Shown here: positions 11,374 to 22,779 of the stretch, in pieces
How the letters are laid out: the number at the start of each line of letters is the position of its first letter
Position numbering within the stretch: the first letter of the stretch is position 1
Assembly (NCBI GenBank): GCA_963681505.1
Contig: OY811978.1
Location: 7,052,586 to 7,116,585 of the forward strand
Reading direction: 5' to 3'
DNA length: 64,000 bases
DNA from: Eunapius fragilis
Lineage: Eukaryota > Porifera > Demospongiae > Spongillida > Spongillidae
The notes under the pieces: generated by a model
Database searches by the model: none
What the model was told of the DNA's origin: nothing
What the model saw: the letters and a program-made list of their open reading frames with translations, nothing else
Position numbers and translations under genes: made by a program

Positions 11374-11984
11374 CGGTACTTTTGAATGTATGGAATTGAA
11401 TGACCGCGCTAAAAAAAAACTGTGCCGGTTTAAATTGTATTCGTTACACTGAATTTACTAAACATGCTACTGCAGCCAAATATATAAGGAGTAACTGCCA
11501 CACATACCTACATATAAAAATAGTTTTTAGAAGGTACTACAGCAGATATTATGCATAAAATCATGCCAAATATGCAGGCTGCTTATGGTAGCAATATACA
11601 AATATATAGCCAAGTGTGTATATATCATGGTCTCGGAAACACAATTTTACCATTCAATAAAAAAGGCATTTCACATGTCAGGAAAATCAGCAAAAATCAA
11701 AATAGTCAATAGGCAGCTGTAATATTGCATATTTTTTCATCTTCCCCTTCTTACTTGATGTCTTCCTGTGTCCAGTAACAGATGGTTGCTTTTGGAACTT
11801 TGCAAGTACTTTTCACTGAATTAGCCATTCTCTGCAACTCATCCTTCCTTTTAGCACAATTCTTACAATCAGTTCTTACATGAAGTGGAATAGGTAAAGA
11901 TGGATTGCACATTACATTTATCTCTGTATTCAAAACTGGTAAAGGAACAGCTACATTCTCAGCTGTGTCAATAGACCCAACTAC

Positions 11985-12346
11985 CAGTACCATACTATCC
12001 CACTACCAGAGGAATAGGTACCCCATTACCAGTCCAATAGCTATCCCACTACCAGAGAAATAGGTACCCCACTACCAGAGCCATAGCTATCCCACTACCA
12101 GAGTAATAGGTACACCACTACCAGTACCATAGGTATCCCACTACCAAAGGAATAGGTACCCCACTACCAGTCCAATAGCCATCCCACTACCAGAGCAATA
12201 GGTACCCCACTACCAGAGCCATAGCTATCCCACTACCAGTGCAATAGGTACCCCACTACTAGTACCATAACTATCCCACTACCAGAGGAATAGGTACCCC
12301 ACTACCAGTGCAGTAGTTATCCCACTACCAAAGCAATAGGCATGAT
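11985..12346. repeat. 23-bp minisatellite with alternating monomers
   Basis: Monomers alternate between ACTACCAGAG-AATAGGTACCCC and ACTACCAGAG-CATAGCTATCCC forms, giving a 46-bp dimer. About sixteen monomers are present. Because 23 is not a multiple of three, no frame stays open. A minus-strand ORF at 11751-11993 (80 codons, with CKNCAKRKDEL) begins at its edge and has no known family. Confidence 0.9.
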
Positions 12347-12689
12347 TGTTGCAATTTGATTGAAAACACAGGTCTTGTTTTTTAACGTCAGTTTAACATC
12401 CCAGTAGACTTACCATTGATTCCGTTTCATATTTAGGGCCAGTGAAGGTCAGTCCGCCATTAGAACTTTTTACCAACGTGTGCACAAATAATTTCGCATG
12501 CGCGTAGCGAGATGAGTTTTGTACACTGATTTGCCAAACTCACAGGACACACACTTTTCGTTAGAACAGAACACGTATTGTTAATTCTGCTTGCGATGAT
12601 TATAGCAGAGATAATATATACAAGGGGGGTGGAACATTCAAGGTGACCTTTCAAATTGTAAATGTTGCCACGCCCAATTCAGTCCATAA

Positions 12690-14384
12690 CACCTGTGTAT
12701 TCAGCTGTTTTGCGGCTGGTGACAGCGTCACCAACATCCATGTGGCACTTGATCGCTTTAAAGATCAAGTAGAACATCTTCATGGAATGAAGTGGAGGTA
12801 AGAGCTCTATACCTAAATCATGTTAAATATACAAGCGCTATAAATTACAGGCAATACACAGTGAAGGTGTTTATATGTGGTGACTACAAGTTCCTGTCAA
12901 AGATGTATGTCTTGTCAGGAGCCAGTGGTATGCAGTAGTATACTAAATGCAAGCATGATGTGAAATGATGACCATGCAATAGGATGCTACCCTTGCCCAA
13001 ATTCACAGTGACTAGATGGCTACACCTCTAATCGTTCGAGGGCATGCCAAAGAAAGGTCACTAGAGGGTATGTGTGCTGACCACCAGTGCTGTGTATCAT
13101 CAGGGAGTGTTAAAAAGGATGCATGCACATATGTTCTTTAACTGCATCTCAGAACCTATTTTTGACATCCCTGTTTCACAGGTAAATGAATCCAACATTA
13201 CAATTATTCGAATTACACCATACAGGTCAACCCACCTGGTCTCCACATCATGTTGTGGATCTTCACGAAGATGTTCCATCTGCTGGAAGCTCTATATGCT
13301 GTCAACTGGACTTGGAACTAACATCTCAAACAACTGCCTCCAGTTTTTCCAAGTACAGCCAGGTGCTGCAAAGGCTTCCATTGCACCAAGCAGACCTTGA
13401 AACTGCCCAGCATGCACATGAAGTGTTGCAGCAGGTGGCAACATATGTGGCCTTAGTCCATGGAAAGAAAACCCTCTTGCTGTGGATCTTTCGAAGCAAT
13501 CTGCTGCAAAAAAGAGATCAGTGAAGGCACTTGTAAGTCATTATCCAACATGCACAATTGAGTTATAATAGGAAGCAGAGAGTGGTCAAATGCACAGCAA
13601 ATGTGAAAAGAGGGTACTCTGAAAAAGAAGGGCCCTTTGTCAAGACACTTGACAGTGCACTACAATCATTTGGAGTTCAACGACAGCAGTATTTTGGGGG
13701 GGGGGGGGGGGGGCATTTATTGGCAACCATGTACACAAGGCATTGAAGGTAAAGTGCTATACATGTAGATATGAATAATTCATACCACTTAAATAATTAT
13801 TAGGTACCAAACATCCAGACTCTGTGCACATCTATATCTCAGTTGGAACAAGAGAAACTGCCCCACCGATCTGGAAAGGTAGCTGATCAAGTGACTAAGT
13901 TCATCACCGCATTCTCCTTGTATGGAGAATGTCACAATATATGTGATCAGAACTTCATGTGACACAAGCACATGCTAGACCTGGTAAGTTAACAATGTTC
14001 AGTGTACATGTAGGGTTCACTTTATGCTCCATTCTAACTAACTAGGCTATTCAAGAGTTCATAGCCTTTTTCCGAGACACATATCCAGAGGTAACAGTCC
14101 CAATTGAAATGCATCTATTAGAGGATCACACTTCACCTTCACAGTGGGCAAATAGTAATCACGTTGGCTTTGGCCTCCTAGGTGAACAAGGAGCTGATTC
14201 AATCCATGCCAAGTTTAATCAACTTGGCTTGGTATTTGCTCCCATTAAAGACCGGGTGCAGAACCTGAAGTGCATAATGAAAGAACACTTACTAAGTATT
14301 GAGCCACAATTGGTAGCTGCCATCCCTCCTCCAGCCATAGATAATAGAGTAGCTACTCTATTATCTATGCTTCGGCTAAGAGAG
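12690..14384 (+). pseudogene. Multi-exon transposon-type protein gene, lightly decayed
   Basis: At least seven exons can be read on the plus strand. One ends at 12797 (HLHGMKW, donor GTAAGA). One spans 12851-12927 (QYTVKVFICGDYKFL, donor GTATGC). One ends at 13181 (EPIFDIPVSQ), followed by a 44-bp intron. The next starts at 13226 (VNPPGLHIMLWIF) and then shifts frame (ELTSQTTASSFSKYSQVL). One at about 13571-13749 carries VQRQQYF, a poly-G expansion, then IGNHVHKALK. One spans about 13802-13980. The last starts at about 14046 and carries MHLLEDHTSPSQWAN, GLLGEQGADSIHA, CIMKEH, and a stop at 14384. I recall GEQGA-SIH, VQRQ-Y and GNHVHK as conserved in proteins of transposons abundant in sponge and cnidarian genomes, but I cannot name the superfamily with certainty. 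The frameshift and homopolymer suggest it is no longer functional. Confidence 0.6.
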
Positions 14385-14425
14385 TAAAGAATACTATAGC
14401 CATAGATAATAGACTATTATCTATG
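14336..14425. repeat. Two palindromes sharing CATAGATAATAG arms
   Basis: A perfect 34-bp palindrome occupies 14336-14369, inside the last codons of the preceding gene. A 25-bp palindrome with the same 12-bp arms (CATAGATAATAG) occupies 14401-14425. Confidence 0.85.
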
Positions 14426-14429
14426 CTAT

Positions 14430-15526
14430 AGCTATATAATTCAATCTATATACATATCTAATACTATAATTTCCATCGTACGTACGTACGTCCGTACGTA
14501 CGTCCGTACGTACGTACGTCCGCGTAACTCATTTATATACTCGGCCTAGCGCCTATTGGTTGCTAGGTATGTACGCGTACCTAGCAACCAATAGGAACGA
14601 CCACCTCCCACACAAAAGGCGGTCGCAATGACAGCTGGTTTCCACTTCACATTTAATATCTAAATTTTTTTCAATATTTCTTGAATTCAAAGTGGGAGGG
14701 GGAACTGCATAAGTACCGAACGAATAAATGCAACGCTATTGTGGTTCACTCTCAAGTCTCATCGTACAGGCCGAGAACATGTAGTTACTACCTGAAATTG
14801 CGCGGGCATGTTATAGAGGTTGCGTAGTAACCGTATGTTAGAACAGTTGATGTGCAACATTTGGTAAAACAGCCGGTAAAAAAAGAGGAGCTAGGAGGTA
14901 GACCAACTGTTCATCTGGCAAATGAATAGCGAGACGAATAACAGCGAGACGAATAATCAGCCCGTGATTTTTCACGGGGACACGCTAGTCAACATATAAT
15001 TTCCATCGTAAGTACGTCCCGTATACGTACGTACGTCCGCGTAACTCATTTATATACTCGGCCTAGCGCCTATTGGTTGCTAGGTATGTACGCGTACCTA
15101 GCTACCAATAGGAACGACCACCTCCCACACAAAAGGCGGTCGCAATGACAGCTGGTTTCCACTGCACATTTAATATCTAAATTATTTCTTGAATTCCAGG
15201 GGCGGGGGACTGCATAAGTGCTGAAAGAATAAATGCAACGCTATTGTGGTTCACTCTCAAGTATCATCGTACAGGCCGAGAACATGTAGTTACTATCTGG
15301 AAATTGCGCGGGCATGTTATAGAGGTTGCGTAGTAACCGTATGTTAGAACAGGTGATAGATTATATATGCAACATTTGGTAAAACAAAAAAAAAGGAGCT
15401 AGGAGGTAGACCAACTGTTCATCTGGCAAATGAATAGCGAGACGAATAACAGCGAGACGGATAATCAGCCCGTGATTTTTCACGGGGACACGCTAGTAGC
15501 TATATAATTCAATCTATATACATATC
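14430..15526 (+). repeat. Tandem duplication (about 0.5 kb twice) bracketed by a 29-bp direct repeat
   Basis: Unit 1 (about 14465-14990) and unit 2 (about 14992-15497) agree over nearly their whole length. They differ in the length of a (CGTA)n stretch and a few indels. The pair is flanked on both sides by the same segment (AGCTATATAATTCAATC and following bases) at 14430-14458 and 15497-15525. No coding potential is evident. Confidence 0.9.
14552..14595. promoter_or_regulatory. Perfect palindrome with paired CCAAT and RFX-like half sites
   Basis: Arms CCTATTGGTTGCTAGGTA are inverted around TGTACGCG. Each arm holds an inverted CCAAT box (ATTGG) and GTTGCTAGG, a plausible RFX half site. Unit 2 of the duplication has it at 15069-15112 with one mismatch. 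A related ATTGGTTGCTAGG occurs at 15914. A regulatory role is inferred. Confidence 0.4.
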
Positions 15527-15811
15527 AACATGAAGTCAAATCAAACCTTATTGCGCAAATATTCTCCACCCCTAAAATGACACAAAAATGGTGGATTTTC
15601 AAAGGCTTGACAACTATTTCAGAAAGCATGTCGCCATTAACGTGTACCAGAAAACGATAGTACATTCAACGAACTTTACCGTAATAGTTTCGGCATGTTC
15701 CATCTCAGTCACCGAGGGTCGTTATCCTTTTTTGAACACATGTGGTCGGTGTTCACCGTGCGTTAGTCAATAGCTTTCGACGATCCAGAGCCAACAGTTC
15801 GCAACGCCAGG

Positions 15812-16010
15812 GCACGTGATTTATGCCTACAATAAAGGTCAGAGGTGTTTGTCACTGCTAGTATGGCTTTTAGGTGTTGATTACGTTTCATGTACCTCTT
15901 GTTCTAAAGGACATTGGTTGCTAGGTTCGTTGCTATGGGGCTACGTAGCCACTTCAATATTTTGGGGCGTAGGGCACGCGTTCAATGAGAGCAGACCGCC
16001 GTGGACAAAG
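15812..16010 (+). repeat. Dispersed repeat C, plus-oriented copy
   Basis: Shares CACGTGATTTATG, GGTCAGAGGTGTTTG, ACATTGGTTG and GTTCGTTGCTATGGG with the reverse complement of 34280-34500. The two copies are about 18 kb apart in opposite orientation. Non-coding, possibly a dispersed promoter-like or MITE fragment. Confidence 0.7.
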
Positions 16011-17000
16011 TGAACGCGCGTAATATGGACTCGGCGCTGTGTTTGAGTTGTCGCAAAGGTACAACCGCCCGTATATACACGCCTTTTAAATTAATTTTAT
16101 TATTATTTCAGAGCCGAAATTGAACATGATAGAACCTTTAAATGCCATGAAAAGGAATCTTGCTGTACAAGGATCACCTCTTCCATTGTGCATAGTACGT
16201 TGTAATGAGTATACATTGTGTACACAAATAAATAACGTACAATATTTAGTGTCACTATCAGGAGGTGTAAGGAGACACGAGTCAATAAAGTAAGCACATT
16301 GAGACTCTGTAGCCAAAAGTGAGGGTCCTTGTTAAGGGTAAGTCCAATGGATATCTGCGTGTATTTATGATTATTTTTCAGACAGCTCTTTAGCCAATGA
16401 AATGTTGTAGTAAGGGAGGACTCTACCATAAGGCCTACAAGCAGAAAAGGACAGCAGCCTGTGACTAAGGTAATCCTCTTCTTTGGTTATAGAAGATAAC
16501 TGATTCTCCTACTATCTAGCTAAACAAGTGCCAAGATAGTATAAAGGTTCATGCTGAATTTAAAGACCTCCAACAGATAAAAGGAAGCTGTGTCTGAAAT
16601 GTGGTGCTTGAAGAATCCTCCTGCCAACTGAACTCTGATAATTTATTTTGGTTGTTTGTGTAGCTGTAATTGAATAAGTTTCCTGCTCTTAATTATTACT
16701 GGCGTATATGGGATTTATTGTCTATCTTCAGTATGCAGATCAGTGGGTGCATTGTAAAGTATTCGAATACATGACGTGCACAGAATCTGCATACGTTCAT
16801 CTGAAGTATGCAGACAGGTGACAATTAATATGCCGACGCCGTATGCAGGCGCGTATAAGTGAAGTGTTCGTTCAGAGACGTATGCTGACCCTGCATACGA
16901 GTCGTGTGAAAAACTGCCCACGTGTCGAGTGCAGACGCGTGGCGACCAATACAGGTGTAATATACAGGACTGTATACGGTACTATGTCGCGCCGTGTACA
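16010..17000. other. Non-coding stretch with inverted GTATGCAGAC-type motifs
   Basis: No gene was recognised. Between 16730 and 16990, GTATGCAG/CTGCATAC and CGTATGC-like decamers recur in both orientations. This may be a decayed inverted-repeat element next to the mariner-like MITE. Confidence 0.4.
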
Positions 17001-17004
17001 TATA

Positions 17005-17196
17005 CAGGGTGATTGGAAAGCCGCGCAAAATCTTTGATTTGGTAGAAATGGTATAACTCCAGAGCTGAGCATGGAAAAATTATGCTATTGAACCAAAAAC
17101 ATGTCAGTGATTAATACAAAGTTATTAATAAGAAGTTACTGCTCAGTTTATTCTGGTGTTAATAATATCATTTCGCGCGACTTTCCAGTCACCCAG
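17005..17196. mobile_element. Mariner-like MITE, 192 bp
   Basis: Terminal inverted repeats CAGGGTGATTGGAAAGCCGC (left) and CTGGGTGACTGGAAAGTCGC (right, reverse complement) continue with CGC-AAAT and are flanked by TA on both sides (17003-17004 and 17197-17198). TA target sites and CAGGGTG ends are typical of IS630/Tc1/mariner elements. No transposase is present. Confidence 0.8.
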
Positions 17197-17371
17197 TACA
17201 CTCCGTGACACTTTTAATTGTTGCACCGTGTATCTATGCATAATGCACGTCACACAACAATATAATTCAAAGCACAGAAAACTAATTGTTTGTTTTCTTG
17301 AATTGCAACATATTACAATATTCAAACTTCCCACTAAACTAAGTGATACTATATATATTCATATCATCCAA

Positions 17372-17499
17372 CTACTGCCTTTTTTTCCGATTACGAAGAC
17401 CATCATCACGATTTGGCGTTGAAGGTATTGCATCTGTTTTGGCCGGATCATCATCACCACCACCACCACCAGAATAATCTGTCTCAACCCTTTTCGCTT
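17372..17499 (-). CDS. Candidate terminal exon of the receptor family (tail)
   Basis: On the minus strand the acceptor CCTTGTAG is followed by a phase-1 frame reading AKRVETDYSGGGGGDDDPAK, then TDAIPSTPNRDD, then RNRKK and a stop at 17372-17374. The core DDDPAKTD and the flanking introns match the exons at 27616-27759 and 28183-28308, so it belongs to the same exon family. It is very hydrophilic with no membrane segment, consistent with a cytoplasmic C-terminus. It could instead belong to a separate paralogous gene. Confidence 0.5.
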
Positions 17500-17959
17500 C
17501 TACAAGGACAGAAAGTTAATATAATGAAATATACATATATGTATATCAACATATATATCAACATGTTTGCATTCGCTTGTGGATTCCATTTTGTGCACTT
17601 GATCATACTGATGTTCATACATGCATGGTCTCATTGCCAGGCCATATTGTGTATGAATCTCGATTGGCAATGTTTAGTGCGCATGCGCTGGGCCATTACC
17701 CAAGAACGTGGTAATCGTATACTGTAGTAATTTTGCCTGTAACCTTTTCGAATACTTCTCGTTCACGATGCTAGCTTTTCCTCGTGCAGACCATCGCATA
17801 TATACGTTCGTCCGTAAAATGTGGCTGTGCAGTGCTCTCCATTTCGAATTGAGTACGTCCTTCAGTTTTGTAGATATGTACGACTTCTGATTACCACTAT
17901 CGAGAATTAGTCGACCTAAATGGTGTCAGCTGGTGTGTCCTTACAGTATGCAACAATAC

Positions 17960-19370
17960 TGGTGTTCTGACATTAATTGACATATGCTGAGAATGTTATG
18001 ATGCTTCCAGGCTGTGTTGCTGAAGTGAATGCTTGGGTGTACTGAGACTGGGAAGATGAACTTGTTGATGTAGGACTCGCCAGTGATCTGGGTTTCCTGG
18101 AAGCACCACAAATGCTGGTGTGGTGTGTCTTGCCTGACAGTTGCATGTAACATCTGCCAGAGAATCTGCAGTCTCTTCCTACATGTCGCTTCTTTAGGCA
18201 GACAAAACACCTGCCTTCCTTCACCAATATTTTCATCCGTGCAGTTGGGTCAGTTACTATTTTGCAAGACACAGATGAATGATGTTTGCCACAGTAAGAG
18301 CAGGAAGAAGGTGTGAAGGCATTAGCTGTGGTCAAGGACATGGCTGTAGGACGATCATGACGGGGCTTTTTCTAGCAGGTGGCGCAGTACTTGCAGTTGC
18401 ATTTGCTCATTCCTGTGCTGCAATCTCTTCTTCCATGATTTCCACGATCTTGTCAAGGTTCCAGCACTCTGTACCAACTCGCTTACTCAGAGCGATGCAC
18501 AGCTCTTGTGGTAGTTCTTCATAAGAGTCAGTGACAACAAGCTGCTGTATTACTCCGGAGTCAGGCTATGCCTAGAGACTTCAGGCTTCTGACATGACCT
18601 TCAACCTGGTCATATAGCAGACGTAATCTCTTGAACTCTCGCAGTGAGATTATACCTTCCAATTCCAGCAGGAGATCCATATGCTTGCTCACCACTTGCT
18701 GCTTGTACCCGAATCGCTTTTTAAGAATGGAAACTGCTTCTGTAGTAGTGAGCAAGAGACCAGCACCGCATCTGCAGCAGGACCTTCTAGTAGCGAGTGC
18801 AGATAGTTAAACCTATCAATAGTTCAGGTTTAGTGTGAACAGAAGACTCGAACATGTCCCAGAATGTAGCCCAATTGGTTAGCTGACTGTCAAATTTTTT
18901 CAATACCATGCATCTTAGGAAGCTTAACCTTGAGAATTCTGCTGCGCTCTGGCTATCTCTCTCCGATGCTGCTGATGTCGTTGTAGATCTATTAACCTGA
19001 GTTGCTACGCGATTCTCGCCATCTCTCTGAGGTTCTTGTGCCATTGTTCCAGCGGCGTCGTTCGTTGCGGAAGTTTGAGTACCACCTGATGAAGATTGTT
19101 CTCGCGTGTTCCCGTTCGTAGAAGTAAGCGGTTAGCCTTACTCCAGATCGCTGATAGCAATTTGCAGCGTAATAATCGCTATAGTTCCACCTTCTCTTGG
19201 TAGAGGTCTGCCTGTTCAATCTCCTCCTGATCCCATCTTCCTTCTTTGCGGCGTCCAAGATTTCCGCGTCCAGCTTCAAAATGATATCAAGTTTTTCCTT
19301 CAGCGTTTTGATCATCCTCCTTAGCGTGATAAACTGCATCGCGCCATGTTCTCTTCCTCCGAGACTTGAA
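17960..19370 (-). pseudogene. Decayed BEL/Pao gag
   Basis: Minus-strand fragments in order. From about 19340 there is a coiled N-terminus (LDIILKLDAEILDAA). From about 18920 the DUF1759-type core contains FDSQLTNWATFWDMFESSVH. From 18755 it reads TTTEAVSILKKRFG, then ISLREFKRLRLLYDQVEGHV. From about 18300 two Cys/His clusters (CSYCGKHHSSVSC and GRCFVCLKKRHVGRDC) precede THHTSIC, the usual BEL gag ending. Several frameshifts and stops break it. No protease or reverse transcriptase follows within 2 kb; the BEL pol relic at 2110-3710 is too far away to be the same insertion without rearrangement. Confidence 0.85.
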
Positions 19371-19473
19371 AAACGATGCTTGAAGTCGATGCCTTATGAC
19401 CAGCGTGAATCTCTTCTTTTTTTGCGACAACCTGATCAATCACTTTGTGTGATTCCTAGCTCGGCTCGATAGG

Positions 19474-20847
19474 ATCTGTCACGTAAGAATTGGTCCCCCC
19501 CCCCCCCCCCCCCCCCCCCAAAAAGTCCTCCCGGATCAAATATTTCAGGGGAAAATGGTCCGGGGGGACAAATATTTTCTGATAAAATCGGTCCCCCTTT
19601 GAAACATTTGGTCCCCCTTTTTGCAGCTGAAATAAATGGTCCCCCTTGAAAACATCCCCCTCCCCCCCCCCCCCCCCACTTTGCCTAATTGATCTCCAGC
19701 TTCAGATGCTTCGCTCTCAAAAACATGTTTGTGGTGTACCTATAGATTTTCTACATTGATTTAAAATCATATCAGTGTCACATGTTACATACATTTATAT
19801 ACTGGAAAATGAAATGCTAAGAGTTATGAATATAAATTAAAGTTCTATGCTGCGTTTACATGTATCAGTTGATTTCATTTGCTTCTCTGTGATACTTTCA
19901 CATTTCATGCGGTACCATTGCATTGACTGCACTGCACAAAGAGTCCACTACATGGTGCATGCCTTTGTAATATCCCATGGCTGTCTGCAGGTGCAAAAAA
20001 ACTTTAGCTGTTTTTTTGTATGGAAATACAATTTCGCGTTCCTTGGCATTGCCTACTAGGCGATGGAGGGATATTTTCCTGCACTGAAGCACTGGTGGAG
20101 ATGATTTCTCATTTTGTTCTGTTCATATGTCTCCATGCGAGGATCTCTTCCTGAGCACAGGGCTACTGCAAATGCTATAGCAAAGATGCTGCAACCATTT
20201 GATCCCAACCGAGTTTGAACGTCAATAACTTATAACTGCTTGTAGGAGTTTCAGAATTGCAGCAATCTGATTTATCAGGGAAGGGGAGTTTAAAGAAAAC
20301 CCACCAATGGAGTCAAACTGACTCAAACACATCACCATCGCCATCATCTTCAATGTTTTCATCATCGCCGTCGACTTCACGAGCATGCACCATCATCTTC
20401 AATGTCTTCACCCTCGCCATCACCAGTGCCTCCGCCTGTGCTAACATCGCATTCACTAAAGCCATCGTTCACTCCTATGTAAACGCCATCACATACACTA
20501 ATCTGACCTACGCCATCGTTCGGCATGTAAAAAATACGGGCATGAAGCACATTCAATCTCGCATATCTACAGGTAAAGGCCTATGCACATAATATCATAC
20601 CATCTCTAGCTCCTTTCTCTTCGTCGCTCTTATTTTGATATACAGTTGCCAATCTATTTTTCCATCGCCCGGCGTTGAGCACTGAAAAACACGTGATTAG
20701 AGGGGGAGGGGGGGGGGGGGACCAAAATATGCATGCGCGGACCAAATATTTCAGACAGAATTAGTCCGGGGGGACCAGTTTTTTTCATAAAAATTAGTCC
20801 GGGGGGGACCAACTCTTGGGGGGGTACCACATTTTTTCGTGACAGAC
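19474..20847. mobile_element. Foldback-type element, about 1.37 kb
   Basis: The ends TCTGTCACG and CGTGACAGA are inverted. Inside each lies an arm of up to about 200 bp with repeated GGTCC-rich segments: tandem TGGTCCCCC-TTT units on the left, TTAGTCCGGGGGGACCA units on the right, plus long C or G runs. The middle holds simple CATCACCATCG repeats and no transposase. Repetitive internal arms resemble foldback elements. No target duplication was found. Confidence 0.65.
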
Positions 20848-21480
20848 CATGTACAATAATTCCGGTGTCGCACGATTAACGCAGATTACTGTTCGTCTTC
20901 TCCACGATCACAATATATTTGAGAGCGATGCAATTCTAATTTAAAAAATATATACGTGCGCATCACTACTGTTTCAATACATTGAAACGTGGGTCAAAAA
21001 GACCTACGCCCAGAAATATTGAAATGGCTGCGTGTGCTTAGCAACGAAATATTGCAATCGAACAACATTGGAATGTGCGCTACTCCTTTTTAACACAACA
21101 CTTGGTAGCATATTTGACGCTGTTTTATAGTTAAAAAACTTGTACTCTATCCGACACCACAAGTACCATGATCGTAGCTTAAGCCAATCGAACACAGTGC
21201 GACTTAAAACATATACACGTTTAGCGGTACGTCGTTACTCATTGGCTTGTGTACAAACTGAGGAAGTTTTTTTGGCTCCAACGGCGCATAGCGTTGTATT
21301 GTACATGGAATGAACTTGATATTTTTTTTGTTTTCTAAGTGGCTCTGTTATACGTTTTGAAGTTAACAGTTCGTGCACGAGACCTAGCAACTAGGTCAAA
21401 ACGGTTAATCAGTATATAGTACTACGTTATAGTTGTGCACGGACTGTTTTATACAACAGACACTGGCATTTTAGAAAATG
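20848..21480. other. No recognised feature
   Basis: Unremarkable sequence with one short minus-strand ORF (21004-21195) lacking motifs. Confidence 0.5.
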
Positions 21481-21499
21481 AAAGGTTCTAATGTCCATG

Positions 21500-22575
21500 C
21501 ATGCTTGCATGGTCTCACATACTGGCCCTGACCCCATGTACAACCAGCCCTACCCCCACAACCCAACCCTGACCCCATCCACAACCAGCCCTGACACCAT
21601 GCACAACCAGACCTGTCCCCATCCACAATCAGCCCTACCCTCAGAACTAATCCTGGGCCTATGCACAACCATGCAGCCCTGACCCCATGCACGCATGACC
21701 CACAACCAGCTCTGGCCCACAACCATGCCTCACAACCAGCTCTGCCTCTGGTCCCACACCAACCCTGGGCCCATGACAACTGTGCTACCCTGACCACGTG
21801 AATGCACATCCCCACAACCAACTCTGGCTGCACAACCAGCCCTGGCTCCACAACCAGCCCAGGCTCCACAACCAGCCCTGGCCCCACAGCCAGCCCTGGT
21901 TCCACAGCCAGCCCTGGCTCCACAACCAACTCTGGCTCCACAACCAGCTCTGGCTCCACAATCAGACCTGGCCCCACAACCAGCCCTGGCCCCACAACCA
22001 GCTCTGGCTCCATGCCGGACCCACAACCAGCTCTGGCCCCACAACCAGCCCTTGCTCCACAACCAGCCCTGGCTCCACAACCAGCTCTGGCACCACAACC
22101 AGCCCTGGCCCCACAGTCAGCCCTGGTTCCACAACCAGGCCTGGCTCCACAACCAGCTCTAGCTGGCTCCACAACCAGCCCTGCCCCACAACCAGCTCTG
22201 GCTCCATGCCGGACCCACAACCAGCTCTGGCCCCACAACCAGCCCTGGCTCCACAACTAGCTCTTATTCCACAACCAGCTCTGGCACCACAACCAGCCTG
22301 GTCCCACAACCAGCCCTGCCCCACAACCAGCTCTGGCTCCATACCCTGGACCCACAATCAGCCCTGGCTCCACAACCAGCTCTGGTCCCACAACCAGCTC
22401 TGGCTCCATACCCTGGACCCACAACCAGCTCTAGCCCCACAACCAGCTATGGCACCACAACCAGCACTGGCTCCACAGCTAGCTCTGGGCCTAGGACCCA
22501 CAACCAGCTCTGGCTCTGGTCAGCCTGGCACCACAACCAGCTCTGGTCAGCACTAGCTCTGGCTCCTCAACCAGG
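21500..22575. repeat. 18-bp minisatellite (CACAACCAGCCCTGGCTC)n
   Basis: Regular from about 21800 to 22570 and degenerate from 21500. The unit is 18 bp with C/T variants. Being a multiple of three it leaves long frames open on both strands (about 250 codons), for example PHNQPW and TTSSGS repeats. No flanking splice sites, leader or unique coding sequence support expression, so I treat it as a satellite. Confidence 0.9.
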
Positions 22576-22717
22576 TGCACACAACCATGCAGCTAGCTGC
22601 ATGCACAACCAGATCTCAGTGGCTCTTAAAAAACTTCTTAAGGATGCTTTATATAACAAATATTATAAATAATTGTGTTTTTTTTTTCTGTATTCCTGTG
22701 CATGCATATAGCTGTGA

Positions 22718-22778
22718 TCTGTGTGTATGTGTGTGTGTGCATGTGTGTGTGCATGTGTGTGCGTGTGCGTGTGTGTGG
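22718..22778. repeat. (GT)n-rich microsatellite
   Basis: Imperfect GTGTGT with GTGCAT interruptions. Confidence 0.9.
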
Positions 22779-22779
22779 T

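Noticed and set aside
16086-16429. Minus-strand 108-codon hydrophobic frame
   Set aside because: No family motif, no splice-consistent borders and AT-rich composition; not distinguishable from chance.
20257-20592. 111-codon frame in the foldback element as a possible transposase
   Set aside because: It consists of simple CATCACCATCG repeats (Ser/Thr/Pro) without catalytic motifs.
21471-22556. Frames of about 260 codons on both strands with PHNQPW or GARAGC repeats
   Set aside because: The 18-bp minisatellite is a multiple of three, so frames stay open by arithmetic; no splice sites or signal sequence.
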